From Pseudoteredinibacter isoporae_A (lineage in GTDB: Bacteria; Pseudomonadota; Gammaproteobacteria; Pseudomonadales; Cellvibrionaceae), in the NCBI RefSeq assembly GCF_040372805.1, contig NZ_BAABWJ010000003.1, positions 186,001 to 250,000 of the forward strand: 64,000 nt of DNA, in the 5' to 3' direction. Under the pieces are notes generated by a model. That model saw only the letters and a list, made by a program, of their open reading frames with translations, searched no databases and was not told where the DNA came from. The position numbers were made by a program, and so were the translations under genes. Positions 48,982 to 58,194 of the stretch are shown one piece after another (position 1 is the first letter of the stretch; each line of letters opens with the position of its first letter).

Positions 48982-50619
48982 CTACAGTAACAAGCGTCGA
49001 ATATCGCTCAGCGTAGCCACTAGATGAGTAAAGAAGCGACCGCAATCTGCACCATTGATAGCTCGATGATCATAACTCAGGGACAATGGCAGCATTTGTC
49101 TTGGTTGAAACTCTTTGCCATCCCACACTGGTTGAATCGACGCTTTGGACACTCCCATGATCGCGACTTGCGGGGCATTAACGATTGGCGTAAAACCTTT
49201 CCCACCCATGGCCCCCAAACTGGAAATAGTGAAGCACGCTCCCTGCATATCTCTCGGCATCAATTTGCCATCTCGCGCTTTGCCAATCAACTCATTCACT
49301 TCATCAGCAATTTGCCATAAACCTTTTTTGTCAGCATCCCGCAATACAGGAACCAGCAAGCCTCGAGGCGTATCGGCGGCGATACCAATATGCACATAGT
49401 CCTTGCGCACAAGGTTTTCGCCATCGCTATGCAGGGACACATTAAAGCTTGGCTCAGCACGCAGAGTGGCGGCAACCGCTTTAATCAAAAACGGCAACGG
49501 CGTCAGCTTGCTCCCGCGTTTTTCGGCTTCAGCCTTCATGCTCTTGCGGAAGACTTCCAACTCGGTGATATCCGCATCATCAAACTGTGTCACATGAGGA
49601 ACATTCAACCAGTTGCGGCTCATGTTCTCAGCGGTGATCTTGGCAATCTTGCTGAGTGGCTCAATCGTGATCGGACCAAACTGGCTGTGATCCACATCTG
49701 GAATGGCTGGGATACCCGCACCGGAAGACAACTTACCGGATGTCACATCCTCAATGATTGTCTTGGCGTGGTTGCGCACGTCTTCCTTGCTTAAACGCCC
49801 ACGAGGACCACTGGCTTTCACGTCCGTCAATTCTACGCCCAGCTGGCGTGCCAACTGGCGTACCGCAGGGCCGGCATAAAACGCTGTCTCCGGGCCATCT
49901 TCAATGGCCGCTATTTTTGCGGGCGGCGGAGCGAGTTTGGTTTCACTCGGCTCACTCGGTGCTGATGAAGTACTCGTCGCGGTATCTGCTGCCGGTTCAG
50001 GGCTGGCCGTGCTTGGTGCCGCTTCAGTTGCCAAGGTGGTCATACGGCCAATGCTTTGGCCTTTGTTCACCTTGCCGCCTTCGCTTACTGAAATCGAAAC
50101 GATGGTACCAGCATGCTCAGCGGGCACTTCCATGGAAGCCTTGTCGGTTTCCAGGACAATTAACGAATCACCCTCGGCAACCTCGTCACCTGCCGCAACG
50201 CACACTTCAATAACGTCAACATCTTCAGCGCCACCAAGGTCGGGCACAATAATGTCAACTTCACTTTCCACGGCGGCTTCGGCGACGGGCGCAGGAGCCG
50301 GTTCCGCAGCGACGGCTTCCTCAACAACCGCCTCAGGTTCAGCCACACGTTCTTCCGCCGCACTCTGTGCAGCATCACCGGCGGCCACTTCAATATCCAC
50401 CAGGGCATCGCCTTCATTGAGTTTGGCACCCTCGGCAATGTGAACAGCGGTAACCTTGCCGGCTTTGGTGCAAGGAACTTCCATCGTGGCTTTATCCGTT
50501 TCCAGAACCACAATGGATTGTTCCAGCTCCAGTTCATCACCAACCGCTACGCTGACTTCAATAACTTCAACGTCGCTGGCGCCACCCAGGTCAGGTACAG
50601 ATAATGTTTCAATGCTCAT
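48982..50619 (-). CDS. aceF: dihydrolipoamide acetyltransferase (E2 of pyruvate dehydrogenase)
   Basis: A 545-residue E2 subunit. Two lipoyl domains (lysines in ETDKATMEVP and ETDKASMEVP, roughly residues 45 and 155), alanine/proline/glutamate-rich linkers, an E3/E1-binding domain (PAVRQLARQLGVELTDVKAS), and the catalytic domain ending in LSYDHRAINGADCGRF, where the histidine and Asp/Asn supply the acetyltransfer site. E. coli has three lipoyl domains; two are common elsewhere. GGAGG lies 7 nt before the ATG at 50619; the GTG at 50625 is too close. The acetyl group goes to CoA in the cytosolic complex. Confidence 0.96.
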   Translation of the reverse strand: MSIETLSVPDLGGASDVEVIEVSVAVGDELELEQSIVVLETDKATMEVPCTKAGKVTAVHIAEGAKLNEGDALVDIEVAAGDAAQSAAEERVAEPEAVVEEAVAAEPAPAPVAEAAVESEVDIIVPDLGGAEDVDVIEVCVAAGDEVAEGDSLIVLETDKASMEVPAEHAGTIVSISVSEGGKVNKGQSIGRMTTLATEAAPSTASPEPAADTATSTSSAPSEPSETKLAPPPAKIAAIEDGPETAFYAGPAVRQLARQLGVELTDVKASGPRGRLSKEDVRNHAKTIIEDVTSGKLSSGAGIPAIPDVDHSQFGPITIEPLSKIAKITAENMSRNWLNVPHVTQFDDADITELEVFRKSMKAEAEKRGSKLTPLPFLIKAVAATLRAEPSFNVSLHSDGENLVRKDYVHIGIAADTPRGLLVPVLRDADKKGLWQIADEVNELIGKARDGKLMPRDMQGACFTISSLGAMGGKGFTPIVNAPQVAIMGVSKASIQPVWDGKEFQPRQMLPLSLSYDHRAINGADCGRFFTHLVATLSDIRRLLL

Positions 50620-50631
50620 ATCCACACCTCC

Positions 50632-53295
50632 TTAAACCAAACACGGGTCGACTTTGTTCGGGTCGATACCATATTTCTTGATGGCTTTAGTGACCACAGC
50701 GACATCCACATCGCCGCGATCGGCTAAGGATTTCAGCGCTGCAACCGTGACAAAGTAGCGATCAACCTCAAAGAAGTGACGCAATTTCGCGCGCGTATCA
50801 CTGCGACCGAAACCTTCGGTACCGAGCACCTTGTAATCACCTGGAATATAAGCACGTAACTGCTCGGCATAGGTCTTCAAATAATCTGTAGCGACGACCA
50901 CAGGCCCCTGACGATCGGTCAGCTGCTGAGTGATGTAAGGCTGTTTGGCCTCTTCTTCTGGATGCAACATATTCCAACGCTCGGCCGCTTGGCCATCGCG
51001 CGTTAATTCATTGATGCTGGTCAAACTCCAGATGTCCGCCTCAACACCAAAATCGTCTTTCAACAATACGGCCGCTTCTCGCACTTCACCCAAAATGGAA
51101 CCAGCGCCCATCAGTTGCACGCGAGGCTTCTGTTTTTTGCCTTTTGGCAACTTGCCTTCACTCAGCAGATACGCACCTTTGATAATGCCTTCTTCGGCAC
51201 CCGCTGGCATATCGGGATGAGCGTAGTTTTCATTCATGGTGGTGATGTAATAGAAACAATTTTCCTTATCACCAAACATGCGCTTCAAACCGTCTTGAAT
51301 GATCACTGCCAGTTCGTAAGAAAAGGCGGGGTCATAACTTTTACAGTTTGGAATGGTGTTCGCCAGCACATGGGAATGGCCATCCTGATGCTGCAAACCT
51401 TCACCATTCAATGTCGTGCGGCCCGCGGTGGCGCCAATCAAAAATCCTCGCGCCTGGGAATCACCCGCAGCCCAGGCCAGGTCACCAATACGTTGGAAAC
51501 CAAACATGGAATAGAAAATATAAAACGGCACCATTGGGCAGTTGCTGTTGCTGTAGGCCGTTGCCGCTGCAATCCAGGCCGACATCGCGCCTGCTTCGTT
51601 GATGCCCTCTTCCAGAATCTGGCCTTTTTTGTCTTCCTTGTAGTACATGATCTGATCGTGATCATGAGGCGTGTATTTCTGGCCCGCAGAAGAATAAATA
51701 CCCAACTGGCGGAACATGCCTTCCATACCAAAGGTGCGCGCCTCATCGGGAACGATAGGAACAACACGCTGGCCCATATTTTTGTCTTTCACCAATGAAG
51801 ACAGAATTCGAACAAACGCCATGGTCGTTGAAATCTGGCGCTCGCCAGTGCCTTTCAACTGAGCCTTGAACGCGTCGAGGCTCGGCACATTCAGCTCTTC
51901 AAACGTCGGTCGACGGCGTGGCAATTGACCACCTAGCTCCTCGCGACGTTTACGCATGTACACCATTTCTGGAGAATCCGGCGCGGGACGGTAATAAGGA
52001 ACGTGTTTCAATTCTTCATCGGAAATTGGAATACCAAAGCGATCGCGGAAACGCTTCAAACTGTCGATATCCAGCTTTTTAACCGAGTGCGTCTCGTTTG
52101 CCGCCTCACCGGAAGCACCCATACCGTAACCTTTTACGGTTTGGGCCAGAATCACCGTAGGTTGGCCTTTGTGCTCAACCGCTTGTTTATACGCCGCGTA
52201 GACCTTGAATGGATCATGACCCCCGCGGTTCAAATTCATAATGTCGTCGTCGGACAGGTCTTTAACCAACTCCAGCAACTCGGGATACTTGCCGAAGAAG
52301 TGTTCACGGGTATAAGCGCCACCGTTGGCCTTATAGTTTTGCAATTCACCGTCACAGACTTCATCCATACGCTTTTGCAACAAGCCATTGGTATCTTTTT
52401 CCAACAGCTGATCCCACAATCGGCCCCAAACCACTTTAATCACGTTCCAGCCGGCGCCGCGGAACACACCTTCGAGTTCCTGAATGATCTTGCCATTACC
52501 ACGTACCGGGCCATCCAGACGCTGGAGGTTACAGTTGATCACAAAAATGAGGTTTTCCAGTTTCTCGCGACCGGCGAGGGAGATTGCACCCAGAGATTCC
52601 GGCTCATCGGTTTCACCGTCACCCAGGAACGCCCAAACCTTACGATTGCCACGCTTGGCCAAGTCACGCGCCGACAGATAACGCATGATGTGTGCCTGGT
52701 AAATCGCCTGAATCGGACCCAGGCCCATGGATACGGTCGGGAACTGCCAGTAGTCCGGCATCAACCAAGGGTGAGGATAGGAAGACAAACCCGCACCATC
52801 GACTTCGCGACGGAAGTTGTCCAGCTGATCTTCGTTAAAGCGACCTTCCAGATAAGAGCGGGCGTACATGCCCGGCGCAGAGTGACCCTGAAAATAAATC
52901 AAATCACCTTCTTCCTCACCGTCACCGCCGTGGAAAAAGTAATTAAAACCGACGTCGTATAGTGTTGCTGCAGATGCAAAAGAAGAGATGTGCCCACCCA
53001 GACCTTCGTCATTGTCGTTTGCACGCATCACCATCGCCATGGCGTTCCAGCGAATCAAAGAACGAATACGACGCTCCATGAACAAATCGCCAGGCATGCG
53101 CTTTTCTTTGGCAGGTGAGATGGTGTTGCGATAAGGGGTAACAATTGCGTGAGGCAATTTTACGTCGTGCTCACTGGCACGCTCGGCGAGCTGTCGTAAC
53201 AGGAAAGCGGCGCGCTCTTTCCCGCCATGACGAATTACTGAGTGCAAAGCATCCAGCCACTCTTTGGTTTCGAGGGCATCGATATCTTCTTGCAT
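50632..53295 (-). CDS. aceE: pyruvate dehydrogenase E1 component, homodimeric type
   Basis: An 887-residue ThDP enzyme, normal for the homodimeric AceE class. HISSFASAATLYDVGFNYFF and the ThDP motif VWAFLGDGETDEPESLGAIS followed by LIFVINCNLQRLDGPVRGNG are clear; EGINEAGAMSAWIAAATAYS and YGMGASGEAANETHS are in the active-site region. It decarboxylates pyruvate and passes the acetyl group to AceF, 12 nt downstream. No lpd or pdhR gene is in the window. GGGAGA precedes the ATG. Confidence 0.97.
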   Translation of the reverse strand: MQEDIDALETKEWLDALHSVIRHGGKERAAFLLRQLAERASEHDVKLPHAIVTPYRNTISPAKEKRMPGDLFMERRIRSLIRWNAMAMVMRANDNDEGLGGHISSFASAATLYDVGFNYFFHGGDGEEEGDLIYFQGHSAPGMYARSYLEGRFNEDQLDNFRREVDGAGLSSYPHPWLMPDYWQFPTVSMGLGPIQAIYQAHIMRYLSARDLAKRGNRKVWAFLGDGETDEPESLGAISLAGREKLENLIFVINCNLQRLDGPVRGNGKIIQELEGVFRGAGWNVIKVVWGRLWDQLLEKDTNGLLQKRMDEVCDGELQNYKANGGAYTREHFFGKYPELLELVKDLSDDDIMNLNRGGHDPFKVYAAYKQAVEHKGQPTVILAQTVKGYGMGASGEAANETHSVKKLDIDSLKRFRDRFGIPISDEELKHVPYYRPAPDSPEMVYMRKRREELGGQLPRRRPTFEELNVPSLDAFKAQLKGTGERQISTTMAFVRILSSLVKDKNMGQRVVPIVPDEARTFGMEGMFRQLGIYSSAGQKYTPHDHDQIMYYKEDKKGQILEEGINEAGAMSAWIAAATAYSNSNCPMVPFYIFYSMFGFQRIGDLAWAAGDSQARGFLIGATAGRTTLNGEGLQHQDGHSHVLANTIPNCKSYDPAFSYELAVIIQDGLKRMFGDKENCFYYITTMNENYAHPDMPAGAEEGIIKGAYLLSEGKLPKGKKQKPRVQLMGAGSILGEVREAAVLLKDDFGVEADIWSLTSINELTRDGQAAERWNMLHPEEEAKQPYITQQLTDRQGPVVVATDYLKTYAEQLRAYIPGDYKVLGTEGFGRSDTRAKLRHFFEVDRYFVTVAALKSLADRGDVDVAVVTKAIKKYGIDPNKVDPCLV

Positions 53296-53441
53296 CTATG
53301 TCTCCCTTGGCCTTTTGGGCAAATATATGTCGAGGTGAACAGAGTATAGGCAAAAAATCATTCGCTGCTTGACGAAATGTGCAGCGAATAGCCTAAAAAA
53401 TGGCGCACAAAGCTGGTATTCTGTGCGCAACGTTAATTTAA

Positions 53442-53456
53442 TGTAGCAATACTACA
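53442..53456. promoter_or_regulatory. 15-bp palindrome upstream of aceEF, HexR-like
   Basis: TGTAG-CAATA-CTACA is a perfect 5-5-5 inverted repeat 147 nt before the aceE start. It follows the TGTAR-N5-YTACA layout of the HexR operator (consensus TGTAATTAAATTACA, 10 of 15 identical). It contains the octamer ACTACAAA, which also recurs at 53558 and in the oadGAB upstream region. Confidence 0.4.
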
Positions 53457-53580
53457 AAAATAAGGCGGAAATTTAAAGATTGGTCGCTGTTTTGGCCAAG
53501 AAAAAGCCGAAAAGCCCCAGGTTATGGCCAAGACGGCCAAGCCCCCCGTGTAAATAAACTACAAATCGGCAACACAGTCA

Positions 53581-54669
53581 CTACAAGACTTCTGACGCCT
53601 CTTCCTGCTCTCGTAATTCTTCATTCGCCACTGGCCAGGCGTTCAAAACGGCCTTGATCAAGGTCGCCAGCGGGATCGCAAAAAACACCCCCCAGAACCC
53701 CCAAATGCCACCGAACACCAGCACGGCAAGAATAATGGCCACCGGGTGTAGATTAACCGCTTCGGAAAATAGCAGAGGCACCAACACATTGCCATCGAGC
53801 GCCTGAATAATGCCATAGGCAATCATCAGGTAGTAAAACTCACTGCTCCAGCCCCACTGAAGGAAACCAATCATGGCCACCGGCAGTGTGATAACAGCTG
53901 CGCCAATATATGGCACCAGCACAGAAAGCCCAACACCCAACGCAAGTAGCAGCGCGTAGTTCAGGCCTAAAAACTGGAAGCAGACAAAGCTCACGCCGCC
54001 CACGATCAGAATCTCAATCACCTTGCCCCGCACATAATTCGCCACTTGAATATTCATCTCATGCCAGATTCGGCTCATGACCGGGCGCTTACGCGGCAAG
54101 AACGACGACATCCAAGAACGGATTTCGCCAGCATCCTTCAAGAAGAAAAACACCAGAATAGGCACCAGAATCAAGTACACCAGCACCGCAATCAGCACGG
54201 GCGCCTTAGCCAGAGAGAACGACAGCACGCTCTGCCCGAAGCCTCCGAGCTTACTGCCCAGCGCCGCCACGATCTGCGCAACCTGCTCCTCACTGATGAA
54301 CTGAGGGTATTTCTCCGGCAGCGCTAACATGATCTTCTGCCAATCCGCGAGCATGCCGGGCACTTCAGAAAACAGGGTCGCAGTCTGATGCCAGATTAAC
54401 GGGAACAGGATAAAGATACCGGCCAACAGCAGGCCGACCAGCAACAAAAAGGCAATATTGACCGCGACAATATGGGGTAATCCCCAATTACACAGGCGCT
54501 GCACCACACCTTGCAACAAGAACGCAATGATCAAGCTGGCAATCATAGGGGCCAGAATCCCCCCCATGGTCACAACAACCAGCAAACCCAGGCCGAGAAT
54601 AATCAGCAGCAACACTGCCTCTTCACTGGCAAGGTATCGTGCCATCCAGTTTTGAAAAATTCGAATCAT
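53581..54669 (-). CDS. AI-2E transporter-family permease
   Basis: A 362-residue inner-membrane protein with eight predicted helices: two at the N-terminus (EAVLLLIILGLGLLVVVTMG and MIASLIIAFLLQ), a soluble segment of about 70 residues, then helices at APVLIAVLVYLILVPILVFF, IEILIVGGVSFVCFQFL, VPYIGAAVITLPVAMIG and VAIILAVLVFGGIWGFWGVF. This is the PerM/YdiK topology. Despite the name, most members are not shown to export AI-2. A TTG at 54684 is possible; GAGAAAG fits the ATG at 54669. Confidence 0.88.
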   Translation of the reverse strand: MIRIFQNWMARYLASEEAVLLLIILGLGLLVVVTMGGILAPMIASLIIAFLLQGVVQRLCNWGLPHIVAVNIAFLLLVGLLLAGIFILFPLIWHQTATLFSEVPGMLADWQKIMLALPEKYPQFISEEQVAQIVAALGSKLGGFGQSVLSFSLAKAPVLIAVLVYLILVPILVFFFLKDAGEIRSWMSSFLPRKRPVMSRIWHEMNIQVANYVRGKVIEILIVGGVSFVCFQFLGLNYALLLALGVGLSVLVPYIGAAVITLPVAMIGFLQWGWSSEFYYLMIAYGIIQALDGNVLVPLLFSEAVNLHPVAIILAVLVFGGIWGFWGVFFAIPLATLIKAVLNAWPVANEELREQEEASEVL

Positions 54670-54719
54670 AGCTTTCTCTAACAATCACTCAGTCTGTGCA
54701 GACTCAGGCGCCCTGAGTT

Positions 54720-54965
54720 TCAGGACTTTTGAATGACATAACAATAGTCACTGCCGTCCTTCTCGGCCAGCAATAATGTATGGCCCGCGATATCGGTAAA
54801 GGCTTTGATATCACGCATGGATCCGGGATCTGTCGCCAACAGTCCCAGCGACTCGCCACTGCCCAGGCCATTCAAGGCCAACTTCATTTTAAGCAATGGC
54901 AATGGACAATCCAGCCCCCTGGCATCGACCTCGGTGGCCAGTTGCGTAAATTGAGAATACGCCAT
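54720..54965 (-). CDS. TusA/SirA-like sulfur carrier protein
   Basis: An 81-residue protein of the TusA fold. The catalytic cysteine lies in VDARGLDCPLPLLKMKLAL (CPxP motif), and LLATDPGSMRDIKAFTDIAG is the conserved second half. TusA-type proteins pass persulfide sulfur to tRNA modification or cofactor pathways; paralogues are common and this could be either. It is 50 nt upstream of the permease gene on the same strand, and TusA-permease pairs are often seen. Confidence 0.88.
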   Translation of the reverse strand: MAYSQFTQLATEVDARGLDCPLPLLKMKLALNGLGSGESLGLLATDPGSMRDIKAFTDIAGHTLLLAEKDGSDYCYVIQKS

Positions 54966-55050
54966 TGAGAAACGCTCCAGGACAAACGGTACGCTGTTAT
55001 ATCAAGCATTGCCTTGAAGTGACACTCTTTTTTCATTGATTAGGAAACGC

Positions 55051-55077
55051 GAACTTTTCTTAGCACTGCCACTCTAG
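55051..55077 (+). promoter_or_regulatory. sigma-E-like promoter of bepA
   Basis: GAACTT (55051-55056) and TCTAG (55073-55077) are separated by 16 nt, matching the sigma-E pattern GGAACTT-N16-TCTAA in all but the first and last positions. The start codon is about 55 nt on. bepA (yfgC) belongs to the sigma-E regulon in E. coli, which supports the reading. Confidence 0.5.
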
Positions 55078-55132
55078 GATATTTGGTATAGTCAAAAACC
55101 AACGCACAAGCCGATAGTGATTAGAGAGAATT

Positions 55133-56587
55133 ATGGGGATTTCGAGCAAGCCCATCGCCTGCCTGGCATTGAGTATTAGCCTGGCACTGGCCGCCAACCC
55201 GATCAGCGCACAGAAAAAGGAAATTCAATTGCCCAGCCTGGGTGACGCCACCTCTGGCATTGTATCCCCCCAACAGGAATATAAGCTTGGTCAGGCCTGG
55301 GCTCGCTCCTTTCGCGCCCAGGTGCCAACCTCCGTCGATGCCCAACTTGCCGACTACACCGAAAAACTGATGGCCAGGCTGGCAGAGCACAGCGAACTGC
55401 ACAGCAAGCAATTGGACATCATCATGGTAGAAAACCCGACACTTAACGCGTTTGCGGTGCCCGGTGGGGTCGTCGGAGTGCACATCGGATTATTTAATTA
55501 CGCCCAAAGCGAAGGCCAGATATCCGCCGTACTCGCCCACGAATTGGCGCACTTAAGTCAACGACATTTCGCCAGGGGCGTCGAGCAACAACAGCGCAAC
55601 ACTCTGCCCATGCTGGCCGCACTGATGACCAGTTTGGTTATTGCTGCCACCACCAGCGGTGATGCCGGCCTCGCCGCGCTATCGGCCACCCAGGCCGCAG
55701 CCATTGATGCCAAACTCCGCTTCAGCCGGCAAAACGAACAGGAAGCCGATCGAATCGGGATTCAGACCATGGCCGCCGCAGGACTGGATCCCTACCAGGC
55801 ACCCGAAATGTTTGAGCAGATGCTCAAGGCAACACAATTCAGCCGACGTCCACCCGAATTTTTGCTGACCCACCCGGTCACTGAAAAACGCATTGCCGAC
55901 ACCCGTAACCGGGCACGCCGCTACGTGGAAAGGCCACTCCCCCCTTCGCTCGATTTTCACCTGATGCGCTCTCGGGTTCGTCTCGCTCTTTCAGAGACAC
56001 CCAGCCAGGCCGCCAAAGCGTTTGCCAGCGAACTGGAAGGTCACAGCCTGCTTCCAGAAGCCAGCCGTTACGGTTTACTGCTGTCCTACATCGAGATGAA
56101 AGACATCAAAAAAGCGGGAGAACAGCTGGATATTTTGCTGGAAGGTAATCCGAATCATGTCAGCTATATCATTGCCAAAGCCGATTTGGCGGCCGCCGCA
56201 GGTAATTATGATGGCGCGTTAATGGATCTTCGATTGGCCCTGAAAAAGAACCCGCACAATCACCCGATCAGCGTGCGCCTGGCAGAATTGTATATGGAGT
56301 CCGGGCAGTATCATCGCGGCGAGCAATTGCTGGTGAAACATTCCCGCCAGCGGCCACACGATACCTATGTCTGGTACCTGCTCGCAGAGATTCACGGTTT
56401 GACGGGCGATATTTTGAATTTGCATCAAGCACGTGCGGAGTACTTTATTTTAAACGGCATTTACGACAAAGCACTGCATCATTTAAAACTGGCGCAAAAA
56501 ATGGCGCGCGGCAATTATCGCCTGAGCACCATTTTAGAAGAGAAAACGCGGCAGGTTTACAATATGATCGAAGATCAAAAAGGCTAA
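55133..56587 (+). CDS. bepA: beta-barrel assembly-enhancing protease BepA, M48 family
   Basis: A 484-residue periplasmic zinc metalloprotease and chaperone. Signal peptide (CLALSISLALAANPISA), metal motif VLAHELAHLSQRH (HExxH), third ligand in NEQEADRIGIQTMAAAG, then a C-terminal half with four or so TPR helical pairs (YDGALMDLRLALKKNPHNHP). It degrades misassembled LptD and helps its folding. Upstream is a sigma-E-like promoter, consistent with envelope-stress control. Confidence 0.93.
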   Translation: MGISSKPIACLALSISLALAANPISAQKKEIQLPSLGDATSGIVSPQQEYKLGQAWARSFRAQVPTSVDAQLADYTEKLMARLAEHSELHSKQLDIIMVENPTLNAFAVPGGVVGVHIGLFNYAQSEGQISAVLAHELAHLSQRHFARGVEQQQRNTLPMLAALMTSLVIAATTSGDAGLAALSATQAAAIDAKLRFSRQNEQEADRIGIQTMAAAGLDPYQAPEMFEQMLKATQFSRRPPEFLLTHPVTEKRIADTRNRARRYVERPLPPSLDFHLMRSRVRLALSETPSQAAKAFASELEGHSLLPEASRYGLLLSYIEMKDIKKAGEQLDILLEGNPNHVSYIIAKADLAAAAGNYDGALMDLRLALKKNPHNHPISVRLAELYMESGQYHRGEQLLVKHSRQRPHDTYVWYLLAEIHGLTGDILNLHQARAEYFILNGIYDKALHHLKLAQKMARGNYRLSTILEEKTRQVYNMIEDQKG

Positions 56588-56599
56588 GCTGGCGCAAAC

Positions 56600-56854
56600 T
56601 TAATAATGCGGCGGCCGCTCCTGGGAATGTCCAGTGGGGCTACCCTGCTCGACAGCGTATTGCATGTCGTCCACTTTCTTGGCTAAGTGTGTGAGCTGGA
56701 TTTGCAGCGCGCTGATTTCTTTGTCCTGCTGGGCAATCACATCATTGAGCTGGTTGATGGTATCTTCGGCGTACGCCTGGCGACTTTCCAACTCGGCCAA
56801 GCGCTCCGCCTGTGCTTCCAAAATAAACTTATCTTCTGCTGTCATGGTATTCAC
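56600..56854 (-). CDS. slyX: SlyX family protein
   Basis: An 84-residue coiled-coil protein: LEAQAERLAELESRQAYAED through INQLNDVIAQQDKEISALQI, then LTHLAKKVDDMQYAV and the C-terminal PPHY. Length, heptads and ending are those of SlyX. Function is undefined. Convergent with bepA, 12 nt apart. Confidence 0.92.
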   Translation of the reverse strand: MNTMTAEDKFILEAQAERLAELESRQAYAEDTINQLNDVIAQQDKEISALQIQLTHLAKKVDDMQYAVEQGSPTGHSQERPPHY

Positions 56855-56863
56855 TCAGTGCTG

Positions 56864-58018
56864 TTATAGACAGGCGTAAGCCGCATCAATTAATCGAATG
56901 GCTCTCGGATCAAGCAACAAGCTCTGCCCCATATCTCGCGTCGTGTAAGCAAAAGCAATATCGCGATTTGGGTCCGCAAATCCCACACAACCTCCCGCTC
57001 CGGGATGACCAAAACTGTTGTCAGGGGAGCCAAACCGCAGCTCATCACGCGCATCGGTCAACATAAATCCCAAACCAAAACCCAACGGGGTTTTCAGAAC
57101 ATTGTCGCACTCGCTGTAACTTTGCTGCGCTCGCAGCTGCAGGCAGAGATCTGCGCCCAACAGCTTATCCGGCTCTAGCAGAGCCTGATAAAACGTCGCC
57201 AGACTTCGGGCATTGGTACAAGCATTCCCTCCCGGAATCTGTGCCTGGCGCCAGGCCTGAGAATTACTGCCCACCATAATCGACATGGGATTGGTAAACG
57301 CTTTCTGTGTCACGCCACCGGGTTCGTCCTTGAAGATGGTCATGAGCTTGGCCGCATCTTTAGGTACATAACGGCTCTCCAGTGCACGTACATCAGCAAG
57401 GTTTTTTTGCTCTTCCTCACTCAAGCCGAAACCTGCGCTGATCCCAAGCGGTTGCACGATGGTTTCTTGCACCACATCATTAAATCGCTCAGCACCCGCC
57501 AAGCGTCGACACAACTCGCCACCCAACCAACCAAACAACATCGGAGAATACCCCTGCGCCTGACCCGGCGCCCACCAGGGGGATTCCTTCGCGATCTGCG
57601 CAGTGGCTTGCCCCCAATCGTATATCGCCTCATCGGACATGGTCGCCTGAAAGGCACTGTAACCCGACCGATGACACAGCACTTGACGCACGGTTACTTC
57701 AGGGTTTTGAAACTCCGGCCAAATGTCCCTCAAGGGCGTATCCACATTCAGACCGGTACGCTCCAACTGTTGCAATAAACTGACCGCAACCAATGCCTTA
57801 CCAGCCGAGAAAACATTGACACGGGTATCGGCCTGCCAATCATGGAGATCTTTTTTATCACGCTTGCCCGCCCAAATATCGGCCTGCAATTCTCCACGGT
57901 AATACAAGGCCAAGGCCGCACCAGTATCCCCATGCGCCCGAAAACTTTCGGTAAAGGCTGTTACCAATGGGGCAAAACGGTGGCTGTATTCACCTGAAAC
58001 CTGAACTTCTTTTGACAC
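56864..58018 (-). CDS. beta-lactamase-family serine hydrolase, esterase type
   Basis: A 384-residue enzyme of the EstB/class C-like esterase group. The SxxK nucleophile is in NVFSAGKALVAVSL (S-A-G-K), the second motif YxN is replaced by YSPMLFGWLGGEL, and GHPGAGGCVGFADP holds the third element of the family. No signal peptide is visible, so it is probably cytoplasmic. The GTG start has GGAG 7 nt ahead. It probably hydrolyses short-chain esters; lactamase activity is unlikely. Confidence 0.85.
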   Translation of the reverse strand: MSKEVQVSGEYSHRFAPLVTAFTESFRAHGDTGAALALYYRGELQADIWAGKRDKKDLHDWQADTRVNVFSAGKALVAVSLLQQLERTGLNVDTPLRDIWPEFQNPEVTVRQVLCHRSGYSAFQATMSDEAIYDWGQATAQIAKESPWWAPGQAQGYSPMLFGWLGGELCRRLAGAERFNDVVQETIVQPLGISAGFGLSEEEQKNLADVRALESRYVPKDAAKLMTIFKDEPGGVTQKAFTNPMSIMVGSNSQAWRQAQIPGGNACTNARSLATFYQALLEPDKLLGADLCLQLRAQQSYSECDNVLKTPLGFGLGFMLTDARDELRFGSPDNSFGHPGAGGCVGFADPNRDIAFAYTTRDMGQSLLLDPRAIRLIDAAYACL

Positions 58019-58194
58019 GGGAATCTCCGTTATTGAGCGGACTACTGAAATAAGCGAATTATTTCACAGCCACCGACAAGATGAAATTGCCAAGCCGGTC
58101 ATCAACTGTTCATATTTCCATCACAGTGCAGTCATATTCAAACCGCATGCTGCCGCCTAATAAATAGCGATTCACATCACGCAAGGTGATCAGC

